This document shows, one piece after another, positions 32,810 through 45,553 of a DNA stretch of 64,000 nucleotides. The notes under the pieces are model-generated. The model ran no database searches, had not been told where the DNA came from, and saw nothing but the letters and a program-made list of their open reading frames with translations. Position numbers and translations under genes: made by a program. Location: contig NZ_BNBR01000001.1 of assembly GCF_014656055.1 (NCBI RefSeq), forward strand, positions 930,001 to 994,000. Reading direction: 5' to 3'. Within the stretch, counting starts at the first letter, position 1, and each line of letters opens with the position of its first letter. The stretch is from Streptomyces griseosporeus. Lineage in GTDB: Bacteria > Actinomycetota > Actinomycetes > Streptomycetales > Streptomycetaceae.

Positions 32810-35269
32810 TCACCGCCGGGCCGTGCACCCGCCCCCGGTCCCCGCTGCCGCCCACAGTGCGATCTGCGTGCGGGAGCGCAGGCCCAGCTTGTCGCGGATC
32901 CTGTCCAGGTGCGTGGCGACCGTGTGGACCGAGAGGCCGAGCCTGTCCGCGATCTGCCGGTTGGTCAGCCCTTCGGCGACGAGTCCGGCCACCGTGGACT
33001 CCCTTGCGGTGAGCCGGAGCCGCTCGTCGGTGGCGTGGGCATCGCGCCTCGGCCGGTCCTCGTCGCTCCCGGCGCCGAGCGCGTACGCGACCAGCCGCTC
33101 CCCGCGCAGCCCACGGGCACCGGCGACGGCGGCCTCCCGCGCCGCGGCCGGCAGCCGTGTCCGGGCACGGGCCGCCGCCTGTTCCATCCTGTGCCGCCAG
33201 GGAGCCTCGGGCTGGGTGTCCAGGTGGCGCCGCGCCTGCACGCTCGCCTCGTACAGCCTCAGCGCACGCTGCATGTCCCCGCTCTCCGCCGCCACGAGGG
33301 CCAGGCCCTCCACGGGGTACAGGGCGTGGAAGCTGGCCCCGGGAGCGATCCGGAGCACCTCGGAGAACAAGGTCTCCGCGCTGTGCAGACGCCCCAAGGC
33401 CAGTCGTATGGCTCCAGCGGTGTGCAGCGCGGCCGCGAGCCGCGGCCATGGCGCTTGTTGTCTCAGCACGGGCAGACACCTCGTCATCAGTTCGTCGGCC
33501 TCCACCTCGCCGCCGGACTGAAGCAGCGCCCAGGCCAGGTGATGGGTGCACCAGGCGATGTCCTGCGGGCTGCCGGAGGAGGCGACGGCCTCCAGGCACT
33601 CCCTCAGATCCGCGACGGCCTCGGCGAACTCACCGCGGCACAGGCGCGCCGCCGCCCGGGCGTCCAGGGCGTTGGCCAGTCCGGCGGCGTCACCGCGTAT
33701 CCGTTCGCTCCGCACCGCCTGCTCCCCCAGGCGCAACGCCTCGTCCAGGTCGGCCTGCTGGCAGGCCACGCGGGCGGCGAGCGCCGGCACCTGTCCGCCC
33801 AGTGCCCGGCCCGCGGCTCCCCCGAGCAGTCCGCCGAGCAGCGCACGGGCGGCCGACGGCTGCTCCTGCTGGTAGTGCACTCGGGCCAGCTCCAGTGTCA
33901 GCCGCGCCGGTACGGCATCGCCGTGGCCGGCGCTGCGGGCCAGTACCGACACGAGAGTGTCCCGTTCCGCCGCGAGCGGGCTGCCGGCCTGGTCGGCGAA
34001 GACCTCCCTGCGGCCTCCCTCGGCCAGCTCGGTGAGCCATGCGAGCGCCCGGCTCAGGGTGGCGTGAAGCTCGCCGGATGCCCGCAGGCGGTCGAGGGCG
34101 AAGGCTCGGATGGCACTCAACTGTCTGAAGCGTGTGGGCGCCGTCTCTCCCGGCAGACGTACGACGAGCGACTTCGCTTCCAGGGCGCACAGGATGCGGA
34201 ACACCTGCCGCGGGCCGATGCCGTCACCGGAGCAGACCGCTTGCGCGGCGGTCGCGTCGAACCCGCCGACCAGGACCGACAGGCGCCGGAAGACCGCCTG
34301 CTCGGCCGGGTCCAGCAGTCGGTGGCTCCAGTCGACGGCTGCGGCGAACCCGCTGTGGCGTGCGGGTCCGGTTCTGCTTCCCCCGGTCAGAAGGTCCAAC
34401 TGGCAGAACTGGTCGTCCAGCCCCGCCAGGATGTCGCTCAGCGCGAGCGCACGGACGTGACGGGCCGCGAGTTCGACTGCGAGCGCCAGGCCGTCCAGGC
34501 GCCGGCAGATCTCGGCGACCAGATGGCCGTTGCCGGGATGGAGCGCGAACCCCGGGGAGTTGCTCGCGGCCCGGTCGACGAAGAGCCGTACGGCATCGGA
34601 CTGCATGAGGGCCGTCGCGTCGTCTCCGGCGTGGGCCGGCGGCAGGGACAGCTCGCCGACCCGGAACACGGTCTCTCCGGGCACCCTCAGGGCCTCACGG
34701 CTGGTGGCCAGGATCCGCAGTCGGGGGCAGCGGCCCAGCAGGCTCGCCGCCAGCCGGGCGCACGGCTCGGCCAGATGCTCGCAGTTGTCCAGGATCAGCA
34801 CCCGGGAGGCGTCACCGATCGCTCGGACCAGCACGTCGACGCCGGTCCGGCCCGCTCGTTCGCCCACCCCCAGCGCGGCGGCCACGGACTGCGTCGCCGG
34901 CGCGCCGTCCTGGAGGGAGGCGAGTTCCACGAGATCGACCCGTGCGAAGCGCCTCGGTAATGCCTTGGCGAACTCCAGCGCCAGCCGGGTCTTGCCCACA
35001 CCGCCCGCACCGGTCAGCGTGAGGAGGCGCGAACTCGTAAAGAGGGTACGCAGGGCCGACAGCTCGCTCTGCCTGCCGACGAAGGAGTCGAGCGCCGACG
35101 GCAGGGCGTTCCCACCGGCCGTCGCGACTGCGGGCGTGACGCCCGAAGCCGCCCGTCGCCGCAGCGCCCGCTGCCGGCAGGCGCCGGAGCAGTATCGAGC
35201 CGGCCGGCCCCCGTGCGGCCTCACGGTCAGCGTCGCACCGCACATGTCACACGTCCGGCTCCGGCTCAT
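32810..35269 (-). CDS. LuxR-family regulator with zinc finger, NB-ARC ATPase and TPR region
   Basis: This 819-residue STAND-type transcription factor begins with a four-Cys motif (CDMCG…RYCSGACRQR), probably zinc-binding. An NTPase follows with GAGGVGKTRLALEFA near residue 90, VLILDNCEHLA (Walker B) and TSREALRVPGE. A winged-helix segment and about 350 residues of TPR-like helices come next. The last 65 residues are the LuxR helix-turn-helix (LTARESTVAGLVAEGLTNRQ, VHTVATHLDRIR). It resembles AfsR/LAL-type activators but carries its DNA-binding domain at the C-terminus. No obvious target gene is adjacent; the next leftward gene ends 163 bases upstream. The ligand is unknown. Confidence 0.85.
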   Translation of the reverse strand: MSRSRTCDMCGATLTVRPHGGRPARYCSGACRQRALRRRAASGVTPAVATAGGNALPSALDSFVGRQSELSALRTLFTSSRLLTLTGAGGVGKTRLALEFAKALPRRFARVDLVELASLQDGAPATQSVAAALGVGERAGRTGVDVLVRAIGDASRVLILDNCEHLAEPCARLAASLLGRCPRLRILATSREALRVPGETVFRVGELSLPPAHAGDDATALMQSDAVRLFVDRAASNSPGFALHPGNGHLVAEICRRLDGLALAVELAARHVRALALSDILAGLDDQFCQLDLLTGGSRTGPARHSGFAAAVDWSHRLLDPAEQAVFRRLSVLVGGFDATAAQAVCSGDGIGPRQVFRILCALEAKSLVVRLPGETAPTRFRQLSAIRAFALDRLRASGELHATLSRALAWLTELAEGGRREVFADQAGSPLAAERDTLVSVLARSAGHGDAVPARLTLELARVHYQQEQPSAARALLGGLLGGAAGRALGGQVPALAARVACQQADLDEALRLGEQAVRSERIRGDAAGLANALDARAAARLCRGEFAEAVADLRECLEAVASSGSPQDIAWCTHHLAWALLQSGGEVEADELMTRCLPVLRQQAPWPRLAAALHTAGAIRLALGRLHSAETLFSEVLRIAPGASFHALYPVEGLALVAAESGDMQRALRLYEASVQARRHLDTQPEAPWRHRMEQAAARARTRLPAAAREAAVAGARGLRGERLVAYALGAGSDEDRPRRDAHATDERLRLTARESTVAGLVAEGLTNRQIADRLGLSVHTVATHLDRIRDKLGLRSRTQIALWAAAGTGGGCTARR

Positions 35270-35432
35270 GCCCGACTCCTGGCCGCACCGCCCCGGAACG
35301 AAACCATCGCCTTCAGCCCCGTGTCTCTGCCAAGTCCGAGCCGGTCGGCTCCGGGAGGAGCAGTACGGCCGGAGTCGCGGGTGCGAGGGCCGACACGGTG
35401 GCGGGGCCGGCCACTGCGGGTGTCCGAGTACG

Positions 35433-36254
35433 TCAGGGTGTGGCGGCGGGGTCGATGCCGAGCACGACGGTTCCGGTCACGCCCTTGCCGAGGTCACTGC
35501 CTGCCTGGGTCAGGGTCAGCAGGGTCGCGGACCCGCCGTTGCGGTAGATGCCGTCCCGCGCGTTGAGCGTGCGGGTGGCCGTGTTGTTCCGGTACGGGGA
35601 GAGGGCAGCGATCCTGCTGTTGTAGGCCTCCGGGAAGTAGAGCTGGCCCGTATGGGACACGTGGCCACCGTGGTACGTCCCGTTGGACACGGTGCCTCCC
35701 GCATGTGTCTTGACGTGGATGTGGAGGGCCCGGCCGACGTACCAGCCGGGGTAGACGGTGGTGAACTCCGCGACACCGGCGGAGTCGGTGAGCTGCACGC
35801 CGCGCAGGAAGGTGGTGTCCGGGGTGGAGCCGCCGGCGACATAGCCGGAGTAGACCCCGAGGGCGTCGCAGTGCCAGATGTCGACCGCCGTCCGGGGCAG
35901 CGGGGCGCAGGTCGCCGCGTCGACCACCGACACGCGGAGGGTCAGCGGAGCACCCGCCTTCCCCTCCGTGATGTCCTTGCGGACCGTCTCCAGGTCCAGG
36001 TAGTACGGCCCCTCGGTCTGCTCGGGCGTCAGGACGCAGGCTGCTGCCTGCTGGGCCGCGGCCCGGTGCTCGGTGTCGGCGGTCGTCTGCGTGTCGGCGG
36101 TCGCCTGCGTGGCGGCGAGACCCAGCGCGGCCACGCCGAGGGTGGCGCCGCCCAAGGCGGCTATGACGGACCTGCGGGTGGCGCCTGCGGGAACGTCCGA
36201 CGGCTGGAGGTCGCGCTGCGGTTCCGCGGAGTTGCTGGGGGGAATGTCAGTCAT
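35433..36254 (-). CDS. TAT-exported intradiol ring-cleavage dioxygenase-like protein
   Basis: This 273-residue protein has a twin-arginine signal (RR at 27–28, then SVIAALGGATLGVAALGLAA), so it is expected outside the membrane. The mature part follows protocatechuate 3,4-dioxygenase/catechol dioxygenases: QTEGPYYLD, VDIWHCDALGVYSGY (second iron Tyr), VYPGWYVGRALHIHVK (Tyr and the His-x-His iron ligands) and GQLYFPE. Fe(III) ligands therefore look complete. Secreted members of this family occur in many Streptomyces and are thought to cleave aromatic compounds from plant material; the substrate here is unknown. ATG 36254 is chosen because longer forms add sequence before the signal peptide. It stands alone between two opposite features, with a terminator hairpin upstream belonging to DUF5133. 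Confidence 0.85.
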   Translation of the reverse strand: MTDIPPSNSAEPQRDLQPSDVPAGATRRSVIAALGGATLGVAALGLAATQATADTQTTADTEHRAAAQQAAACVLTPEQTEGPYYLDLETVRKDITEGKAGAPLTLRVSVVDAATCAPLPRTAVDIWHCDALGVYSGYVAGGSTPDTTFLRGVQLTDSAGVAEFTTVYPGWYVGRALHIHVKTHAGGTVSNGTYHGGHVSHTGQLYFPEAYNSRIAALSPYRNNTATRTLNARDGIYRNGGSATLLTLTQAGSDLGKGVTGTVVLGIDPAATP

Positions 36255-36339
36255 GGCATGAGCATGGCGCCTGTGACGGCTCAGGGGATCGCACGGACGA
36301 CCCACGAGGCGACCGCGTGACGAAACCCTCCACCACGAA

Positions 36340-36374
36340 GGCCGCGCCGTGGGAATCGGTCCCACGGCGCGGCC
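36340..36374. terminator. Strong hairpin terminator after DUF5133 gene
   Basis: GGCCGCGCCGTGGGA pairs perfectly with TCCCACGGCGCGGCC (15 base pairs) around loop ATCGG, about 47 bases past the DUF5133 stop on the minus strand. Confidence 0.8.
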
Positions 36375-36388
36375 CCGGGCCGCGGTGC

Positions 36389-36416
36389 GCAGTGCGCAGT
36401 ACGCAGTACGCAGTGC
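36389..36416. repeat. Four tandem heptamers GCAGTRC
   Basis: GCAGTGC, GCAGTAC, GCAGTAC and GCAGTGC follow each other without gaps, directly between the DUF5133 stop codon and its terminator hairpin. This is probably a slippage microsatellite. Confidence 0.8.
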
Positions 36417-36420
36417 GCGT

Positions 36421-36675
36421 CTACGCCGCCAGCGTCTCGTCCTCCTGGGTGACGGAGCACCGGCGGCCGGCGCGGTAGCGGTCGAGCAGAGCGTCCGCCG
36501 CCGCCAGGGCGTCGTCGGCGGTCCGCGCGCCGGTCATCACGCACAGCGTGTAGGTCGCGTCCTCCAGCACACGGCTCGTGTCGCCCGTGGGACGCCGGTC
36601 GTGCTCGATTCGCGCCTGGGCGAACCGGGCCAGCGCAGCACGGAGTTCCTTCTCGGCCGGAAGCAGCATGACCAT
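36421..36675 (-). CDS. DUF5133 domain protein
   Basis: This is a small cytoplasmic protein of 84 residues belonging to the Streptomyces family DUF5133. It has a first helix LLPAEKELRAALARFAQARI, then VLEDATYTLCVMTGARTADDA and a second helix AAADALLDRYRAG. GGGGAGAGGG lies immediately upstream of ATG 36675; ATG 36669, in frame two codons later, has a more usual spacing of ten and is an equally good start. Function is unknown; family members are numerous per genome and often associated with morphological or secondary-metabolite regulation. It is monocistronic, followed by heptamer repeats and a strong terminator. Confidence 0.75.
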   Translation of the reverse strand: MVMLLPAEKELRAALARFAQARIEHDRRPTGDTSRVLEDATYTLCVMTGARTADDALAAADALLDRYRAGRRCSVTQEDETLAA

Positions 36676-36894
36676 CCCTCTCCCCTGCAAACACCTCGCC
36701 CGCCGGCCCTGGACTCCGGTCAGGAGCAGGCCGCAGCGGTGACTCACGCGGCCACCGCTCTGGCGCTGAACAGCGCCGGGCACACGGCTACGGTTGCCCG
36801 CACTTCACAGTCGTATACCGGGGACTTTTCGGCCACTCCCGTCGCTTCGTCGATCGTTCCCCTCCGGGCATTCCCCGGCTTCCCACGATCAGAG

Positions 36895-37527
36895 TCACCC
36901 GGGTCCGAGCGCGACCGTCGTCGTGACCCGGGTCAGCGCCGGTTTCCTCGGCACCGAGCCGAAGCCGAAGTGCACGGGTGGGTCGACGGGGGCCGGCGCT
37001 CCCAGGTCGGCGCCTTCGTAGGAGGCCGACAGGAGGCGGACCGGGCGCAGGTCGCGGGCGCCGTACCACTCGCGGCGGCCCGCGCCGGCGCTCCCCCGGG
37101 TGCGGACTCCGGGCAGCAGCAGGCGGGCCGGCCCGTCCGTGAGCGCGCTCCACGCCGGGCGCCGGGCGAGTGCGGCCGGCACGGCGCGCAGCAGCAGGCC
37201 CACCGGTCCGCGCGGTCCGGTGACGAAGCGCAGGTCGAGGGAGCCCGCCGTCACGGTCCAGGTGTCCGCCGCGACGCCGACCCGCACTGGCACGACCTCC
37301 ACGGTGTCGAAGACGTACGTGGCGCCGATGAAGTCCGCCGTCGCCCGCGTGGGCGCCAGCAGGAGCCGCTCACCGTCGGCCCGCTCCAGCATGACGTCGC
37401 TGAACGCGCCGAAAGGTGACCGTTGCCAGTGGCCCAGCACGACGCGGGTTCCGGAGGAGGTGCCCAGGCCGGCGATCCAGCCCTCGAAGCGCAGCCTGCG
37501 CCGGCGTGCCGGCCCCTCGATGGTCAT
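36895..37527 (-). CDS. Hypothetical protein coupled to DUF2071 protein
   Basis: This 210-residue protein starts at ATG 37527, overlapping the stop of the DUF2071 gene by four bases (ATGA), so it is translationally coupled. It opens with RRRRLRFEGWIAGLGTSSG and is beta-rich throughout (VVLGHWQRSPFGAFSDVMLE, ATYVFDTVEVVPV), suggesting a barrel or lipocalin-like fold. A related fold is known for DUF2071 (acetoacetate decarboxylase-like), so the pair may bind the same small ligand. No catalytic residues are recognisable. The frame stays open far upstream of this ATG, but that part is antisense or out of frame to the DUF2071 gene and is not coding. Confidence 0.7.
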   Translation of the reverse strand: MTIEGPARRRRLRFEGWIAGLGTSSGTRVVLGHWQRSPFGAFSDVMLERADGERLLLAPTRATADFIGATYVFDTVEVVPVRVGVAADTWTVTAGSLDLRFVTGPRGPVGLLLRAVPAALARRPAWSALTDGPARLLLPGVRTRGSAGAGRREWYGARDLRPVRLLSASYEGADLGAPAPVDPPVHFGFGSVPRKPALTRVTTTVALGPG

Positions 37528-38270
37528 GCCGTGGCTGCCTGGGGCAAGGGCCGCGGGGCTCCCAGCCGCACGTGCCTGACCCCTTCCGAGAAGTGCACGA
37601 CGGGCTCGCCCGAGGGGGCGGGGAGGCCCGCCGAGGTGGTGAGCGTCTCCTCCAGCACCTCGATGCCGGCGTCGGCCAGCGGCCACGGCTCGTGCTCCAC
37701 GGGCGTCTCCCAGAGCAGGCCGAGCCGACGCGTGTACGCCCGCCAGCGCGAGGTCAGCCACACGTCCCGTTCCGTCGGCCGTTCGACGGGGCCGCCGGGG
37801 CGCACGACAAGCCGGTAGGAGGCTCGGCCCGCCCATCTGCGGCCGGAGTAGGCGACGGTCTCCCCCCGCCTGGTTACGCGAAGGGAACCGGGGTGGTACG
37901 GCACACCGGCCGCTCGCGCCGCCAGCATCAGCGGGCAGGCGACCTCCAGGGACAGGAACCACAGGCCGTCCCGGCCACCGGGGTGCCGTACATAGGTGCG
38001 CAGGTTGGTCTCCGGGAACGTGGGAACGCCGGGCAGCCCGGCCGGTACGCCGGGCGGGCGTACGTCCGCCATCACGAACGGCGTGAGCCCGACCCAGGCC
38101 GCGCCCTCGTACGCGTCCACGACCAGCGGTTCGGGCAGCAGCGCCTGCACCGCCTCCACCGGATACGACCAGTGGACGAACGTCTGCGTCAGCCAGCCCG
38201 CCCGCAGCGCCGGCAACCGCACCCGCTGCTCCGCACCGTATGCCACCACCCGTCGCGGGTCCCCGCGCAT
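37524..38270 (-). CDS. DUF2071 (YqjF-like) protein
   Basis: This is a 248-residue protein of the YqjF/DUF2071 family. Diagnostic strings are TQTFVHWSYPVEAVQALLPE near the N-terminus, AAWVGLTPFVMADVRPPG, FPETNLRTYVR and GLWFLSLEVACPL. The family has an acetoacetate-decarboxylase-like beta fold; its biochemical function is not established. There is no signal peptide. It is the first gene of a coupled pair and is divergent from the ferritin-like gene across about 270 bases. The ATG at 38270 is the most upstream in-frame start; an internal GTG a few codons later is also possible. Confidence 0.85.
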   Translation of the reverse strand: MRGDPRRVVAYGAEQRVRLPALRAGWLTQTFVHWSYPVEAVQALLPEPLVVDAYEGAAWVGLTPFVMADVRPPGVPAGLPGVPTFPETNLRTYVRHPGGRDGLWFLSLEVACPLMLAARAAGVPYHPGSLRVTRRGETVAYSGRRWAGRASYRLVVRPGGPVERPTERDVWLTSRWRAYTRRLGLLWETPVEHEPWPLADAGIEVLEETLTTSAGLPAPSGEPVVHFSEGVRHVRLGAPRPLPQAATA

Positions 38271-38542
38271 GGCCTGGGGAAACGCACGACCGCACGACCG
38301 GAGGAGCCGCCACCGCCCGTGTCCCTACACGCTGCCGTGGCCGGACCGCACGCCGTGCGTCCCCGCGTTCATCCGGACGAGGGACGCATGCGGCCGTCCA
38401 GGCGTCTGCGGTCGCGGGTGCCCGCGGATGGCTGAAACCTGGCGGGGGTGCCCCGGTGGCGACATGCGCCGCGGCGTCAGGGGTACTGCGTCGTCCCGTC
38501 CCGTCGTCACCTCTCCCCCATCCGTCCCGAGGAGCGTCTTCC

Positions 38543-39742
38543 GTGACCTTCAATCCCCTGGAGCAGCGGGGCATCCCGCTGGACCGCCAGTTGCGCAACT
38601 GGCGTGAGCTGAACGTGCAGCCGATCGACCCCGACCGCTGCGACCCGTACACCCGCTGCCGGATCATCACCATGAACGGCATCGAGGTGGAGGCGATCCT
38701 CTTCAGCCACCAGCTCGCCCGCAACACCGTCGACCCCGAGGTGAAGCGGCAGCTCGCGCGGACCCGGTACATCGAGGCGCAGCAGCAGAAGGTGGTCAAC
38801 TGGCTGCTGCCGGGCGTGTCGTCGGTGCTGGAGACGACCATCGCCTACGAGCAGGTCGCGGTGGACCTGACGGCCTGGGTCGCGCGCATGGAGCCCGACC
38901 CGTACCTGAAGCAGGCGTACCAGTTCGGTGTGCTGGAGGACTTCGACCATCTGTACCGGTACGCCAACCTGTACGAGATGATCGAGCACCGCAAGGCGGA
39001 GTCGATCGTCGACAACCTCACCGAGGTCATGCCCGGCCGGCCGACCAGGTACCACCACCGCGACGCGTACGACAACGTCCGCGACCCGTACGACAAGACG
39101 GCCACGGACCCCCTGTCGAAGCTGCACGCGCTGACGATCATGTCGGCGGAGCAGCAGACCATGAACTTCTACATGAACACCGGCCCCACCTACATGGAGC
39201 CCATCGCCCGGCAGCTGTACCAGGAGATCGGGCTGATCGAGGAGGAGCACGTCACGCACTACGAGTCGCTCGTCGACCCGGGTGAGACGTGGTGGGAGCA
39301 GCTGGTCAACCACGAGTACAACGAGTGCTACCTGTACTACTCCTTCATGGAGCAGGAGAGCGACCCCAGGGTGAAGTCGATCTGGGAGCTGCACCTGAAC
39401 ATGGAGCTGGAGCACCTGCACACCGCCTGCGACCTGATGCGCCGCCACGACGGCCGCGACCCGCAGGAGGTCCTGGCGCCGGAGCTGCCGAACGTGCTCA
39501 CCTTCGAGCCGAACAAGCAGTACCTGCGCGAACTGCTGGACACCCAGATGGACCTCACCACCCTCGGCGCCGGCTATGTGCGCGAGGCGCACGAGCGGTT
39601 CGAGAAGATGCAGGAGCAGATCCACGGCGGCGAGGCCCCGCCGAGCGACCGGGTCATGACCGAGCACGACGAGATGTTCGGCCGTGAGTACCGCGTCCAG
39701 ACCGAGGGCGAGCACCCCGACCCCGCCCAGCGCGAGAAGTGA
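38543..39742 (+). CDS. Ferritin-like di-iron domain protein
   Basis: This is a 399-residue, largely helical protein with carboxylate/histidine motifs typical of ferritin-like four-helix bundles: YEQVAVDLTAWVARMEPD, EDFDHLYRYANLYEMIEHRKAE, IGLIEEEHVTHYESL and NMELEHLHTACD. The ExxH patterns near residues 233–240 and 292–296 are plausible di-iron ligands. GTG 38543 lies eight bases after GAGGAG. It is followed 11 bases later by a hemerythrin, another di-iron carboxylate protein, so the two are almost surely co-transcribed. KatG lies nearby. Handling of oxygen, peroxide or iron is inferred; the precise reaction is unknown. Confidence 0.75.
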   Translation: MTFNPLEQRGIPLDRQLRNWRELNVQPIDPDRCDPYTRCRIITMNGIEVEAILFSHQLARNTVDPEVKRQLARTRYIEAQQQKVVNWLLPGVSSVLETTIAYEQVAVDLTAWVARMEPDPYLKQAYQFGVLEDFDHLYRYANLYEMIEHRKAESIVDNLTEVMPGRPTRYHHRDAYDNVRDPYDKTATDPLSKLHALTIMSAEQQTMNFYMNTGPTYMEPIARQLYQEIGLIEEEHVTHYESLVDPGETWWEQLVNHEYNECYLYYSFMEQESDPRVKSIWELHLNMELEHLHTACDLMRRHDGRDPQEVLAPELPNVLTFEPNKQYLRELLDTQMDLTTLGAGYVREAHERFEKMQEQIHGGEAPPSDRVMTEHDEMFGREYRVQTEGEHPDPAQREK

Positions 39743-39753
39743 GGGGCCGGCCC

Positions 39754-40344
39754 ATGTCCGATCTGCACACGCCCCAGGCCGGCGACGACCAGCTGCCCGA
39801 CATCGACGTGGTCGGGCTGCTGATGCGCCAGCACGGCGACATCCGCAACCTCTTCGACGAGGTCGAGCAGAGTGAGGGCGAGGAGCGCCGGGACGCCTTC
39901 CGGCGCCTGGTACGGCTGCTCGCCGTGCACGAGACCGCCGAGGAGGAGGTCGTCCACCCGTTCGTCCGCAGCGCGGTCGACGGCGGCGCTCAGATCGTCG
40001 AGGAACGCCTGGCGGAGGAGAAGTCCGCGAAGGAGACCCTTTCGGCGCTGGACGACATGGACACCGACGACCCGAAGTTCCTGCCCATGCTGATGCGGCT
40101 GCGCACGGACGTGCAGGAGCACGCGCGGGCGGAGGAACGATACGAGTTCTCCCACATCCGCCGCAGCACCGACGTCACCAACCTGGCCGCTATGGCCAAG
40201 GCGGTCAAGGCCGCCGAGGCGATGGCCCCCACCCGGCCGCATCCCGGGGTCGAGTCGGCCACCGCCAACGTGGCCCTCGGGCCGGTGGCCGCGCTCATGG
40301 ACCGGACGAAGGACGCCGTCCGCAAGGCCATGGGCAGCGGCTGA
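39754..40344 (+). CDS. Hemerythrin-like domain protein
   Basis: This 196-residue protein has an N-terminal hemerythrin HHE domain: LMRQHGDIRNLFDEVE, LLAVHETAEEEVVHPF and LRTDVQEHARAEERYEF supply the His/Glu/Asp ligands for a di-iron site. The C-terminal 65 residues are Ala-rich with HPGVESATAN, a tail common in the Streptomyces family. ATG 39754 has GAGGGG seven bases upstream, overlapping the preceding stop region. It shares an operon with the ferritin-like gene. The role is probably reversible binding of oxygen, NO or iron in stress response. Confidence 0.85.
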   Translation: MSDLHTPQAGDDQLPDIDVVGLLMRQHGDIRNLFDEVEQSEGEERRDAFRRLVRLLAVHETAEEEVVHPFVRSAVDGGAQIVEERLAEEKSAKETLSALDDMDTDDPKFLPMLMRLRTDVQEHARAEERYEFSHIRRSTDVTNLAAMAKAVKAAEAMAPTRPHPGVESATANVALGPVAALMDRTKDAVRKAMGSG

Positions 40345-40376
40345 CACGGCTCGCCGCCGGGCCGCCCGGCCCCAGT

Positions 40377-40408
40377 CCGCCGGACCGCTGGACCGCCGGA
40401 CCGCCGGA
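40377..40408. repeat. Four tandem octamers CCGCYGGA
   Basis: CCGCCGGA, CCGCTGGA, CCGCCGGA, CCGCCGGA lie end to end between the hemerythrin stop and the LysR promoter. This is low-complexity slippage; no further role is visible. Confidence 0.7.
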
Positions 40409-40443
40409 CCGGCATCGGAAAGTCGTCGCATAAGGTCAACGGC

Positions 40444-41451
40444 ATGGACCTCGACCTCGCCCTGGTCCGCGCCTTCGTCGCGACCGCCGGGACCCTGCAC
40501 TTCGGGCGGGCCGCCGAAGAGCTGGGCACCAGTCAGCAGGCGCTGTCCAAGCGCGTCGCGCGGCTGGAGGAGGCGCTGGGCGTGCGGCTGTTCGAGCGCC
40601 GGGGCGGCGTCCGGCTGAGCGGGGCGGGCGAGCGGTTCCTGCCGGCCGCGCGCGAGGCGCTGGCGGCGGGCGAGCGCGCGGTCGCGTCGGTGACCGGCGC
40701 GGGCCCGGTCGTACGGATCGACACGTGGGGTCATCTGTACGCGCCGATGCGCACGGTCGCCGAGGCGGTGCAGGCACTGGGCCGTGTCGGGGAGGTCCCG
40801 TCCGCTGGCCGACGCGGCCCGGGCGCGGTGCGGTGGGAGCCGGCGCCCGGGCGGGACTGGCCTTCCGTCGCGCAGGCGCTGCTGCGCGGCGACACGGATC
40901 TGGGGTTCGGCCGGGTGCACCCGCTGCCCGACGGCCGGGACGCGGGGCTCACGCAGCGGCTGGTGCGGCTGGAACCCGTCGACGTGGTGGTGGGCCCGTC
41001 CCACCCGCTGGCCGGTGCCGAGGCGCTGCGGCCCGCCGGCCTTCGCGGCAGCGTGCTGTGGTGCCCGGCCGAACTGAACCGCCTGGACTTCCTGCGCCGT
41101 TTCGCCGACGAGTTCGGGATCGCGCGGCGGCACGACGGTCCCAACCTGGGTCTGGACCACCTCGTCCGGCATCTGCGCACGGACCGCGAGGGCTTCACCC
41201 TCTTCCCGGCCGACGCGCCGCTCCCGGACCACACGGAGGTGCGCCGCGTGCCGCTGGTCGGGCCGACACCGCTGTACGCCTGGTCCCTGACCTGGCGGGA
41301 GTCCTCCCGTCACCCCCTGCTCGACACGCTGCTGCGCGGCTTCACCGAGACCGGCCGCGCCCGGCGCTGGCTGGAGTACGACCCGCGGCGAGACTGGCTC
41401 CCCGACAGCGACCGTCCGATGCTCGCGGTGGACCGGACGCCGGCCCGGTAG
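40444..41451 (+). CDS. LysR-family transcriptional regulator
   Basis: This 335-residue protein has an N-terminal LysR helix-turn-helix (LVRAFVATAGTLHFGRAAEE, TSQQALSKRVARLEEALG, LFERRGGVRLSGAGE) and a C-terminal substrate-binding domain (LRGDTDLGFGRV, VVVGPSHPLAG, GFTLFPADAPLPDH). ATG 40444 lies about eight bases after TAAGGT (40431–40436), a good -10 element, so the message may be leaderless. It precedes a GMC oxidoreductase on the same strand by 192 bases and may regulate it, although LysR targets are more often divergent. Confidence 0.85.
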   Translation: MDLDLALVRAFVATAGTLHFGRAAEELGTSQQALSKRVARLEEALGVRLFERRGGVRLSGAGERFLPAAREALAAGERAVASVTGAGPVVRIDTWGHLYAPMRTVAEAVQALGRVGEVPSAGRRGPGAVRWEPAPGRDWPSVAQALLRGDTDLGFGRVHPLPDGRDAGLTQRLVRLEPVDVVVGPSHPLAGAEALRPAGLRGSVLWCPAELNRLDFLRRFADEFGIARRHDGPNLGLDHLVRHLRTDREGFTLFPADAPLPDHTEVRRVPLVGPTPLYAWSLTWRESSRHPLLDTLLRGFTETGRARRWLEYDPRRDWLPDSDRPMLAVDRTPAR

Positions 41452-41643
41452 CGGTCCCACGCCGGTGGCCGGACCGGAGCGGCCTGCCGGTTCCGGCTCC
41501 GGGTTGGCCGAGTATCCCGTCGACCTCGCGGACGTCCGCACGGCACCGTGGCAGCGGTGGGCGCCGGCCGGTCGGCAGCACTTCCCCGTCCGCGCCCGCG
41601 GTTCCGCACAGGGCAAGTGCCGTTCGGTCAGAGGGAGATGGGC

Positions 41644-45538
<3,895 letters not shown>

Positions 45539-45553
45539 CCGGCGCCGGCCGGC

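Noticed and set aside
36895..38841. Single 648-codon leftward protein
   Set aside because: The upstream two thirds are out of frame with the DUF2071 gene; the real coding part starts at ATG 37527 with a four-base overlap.
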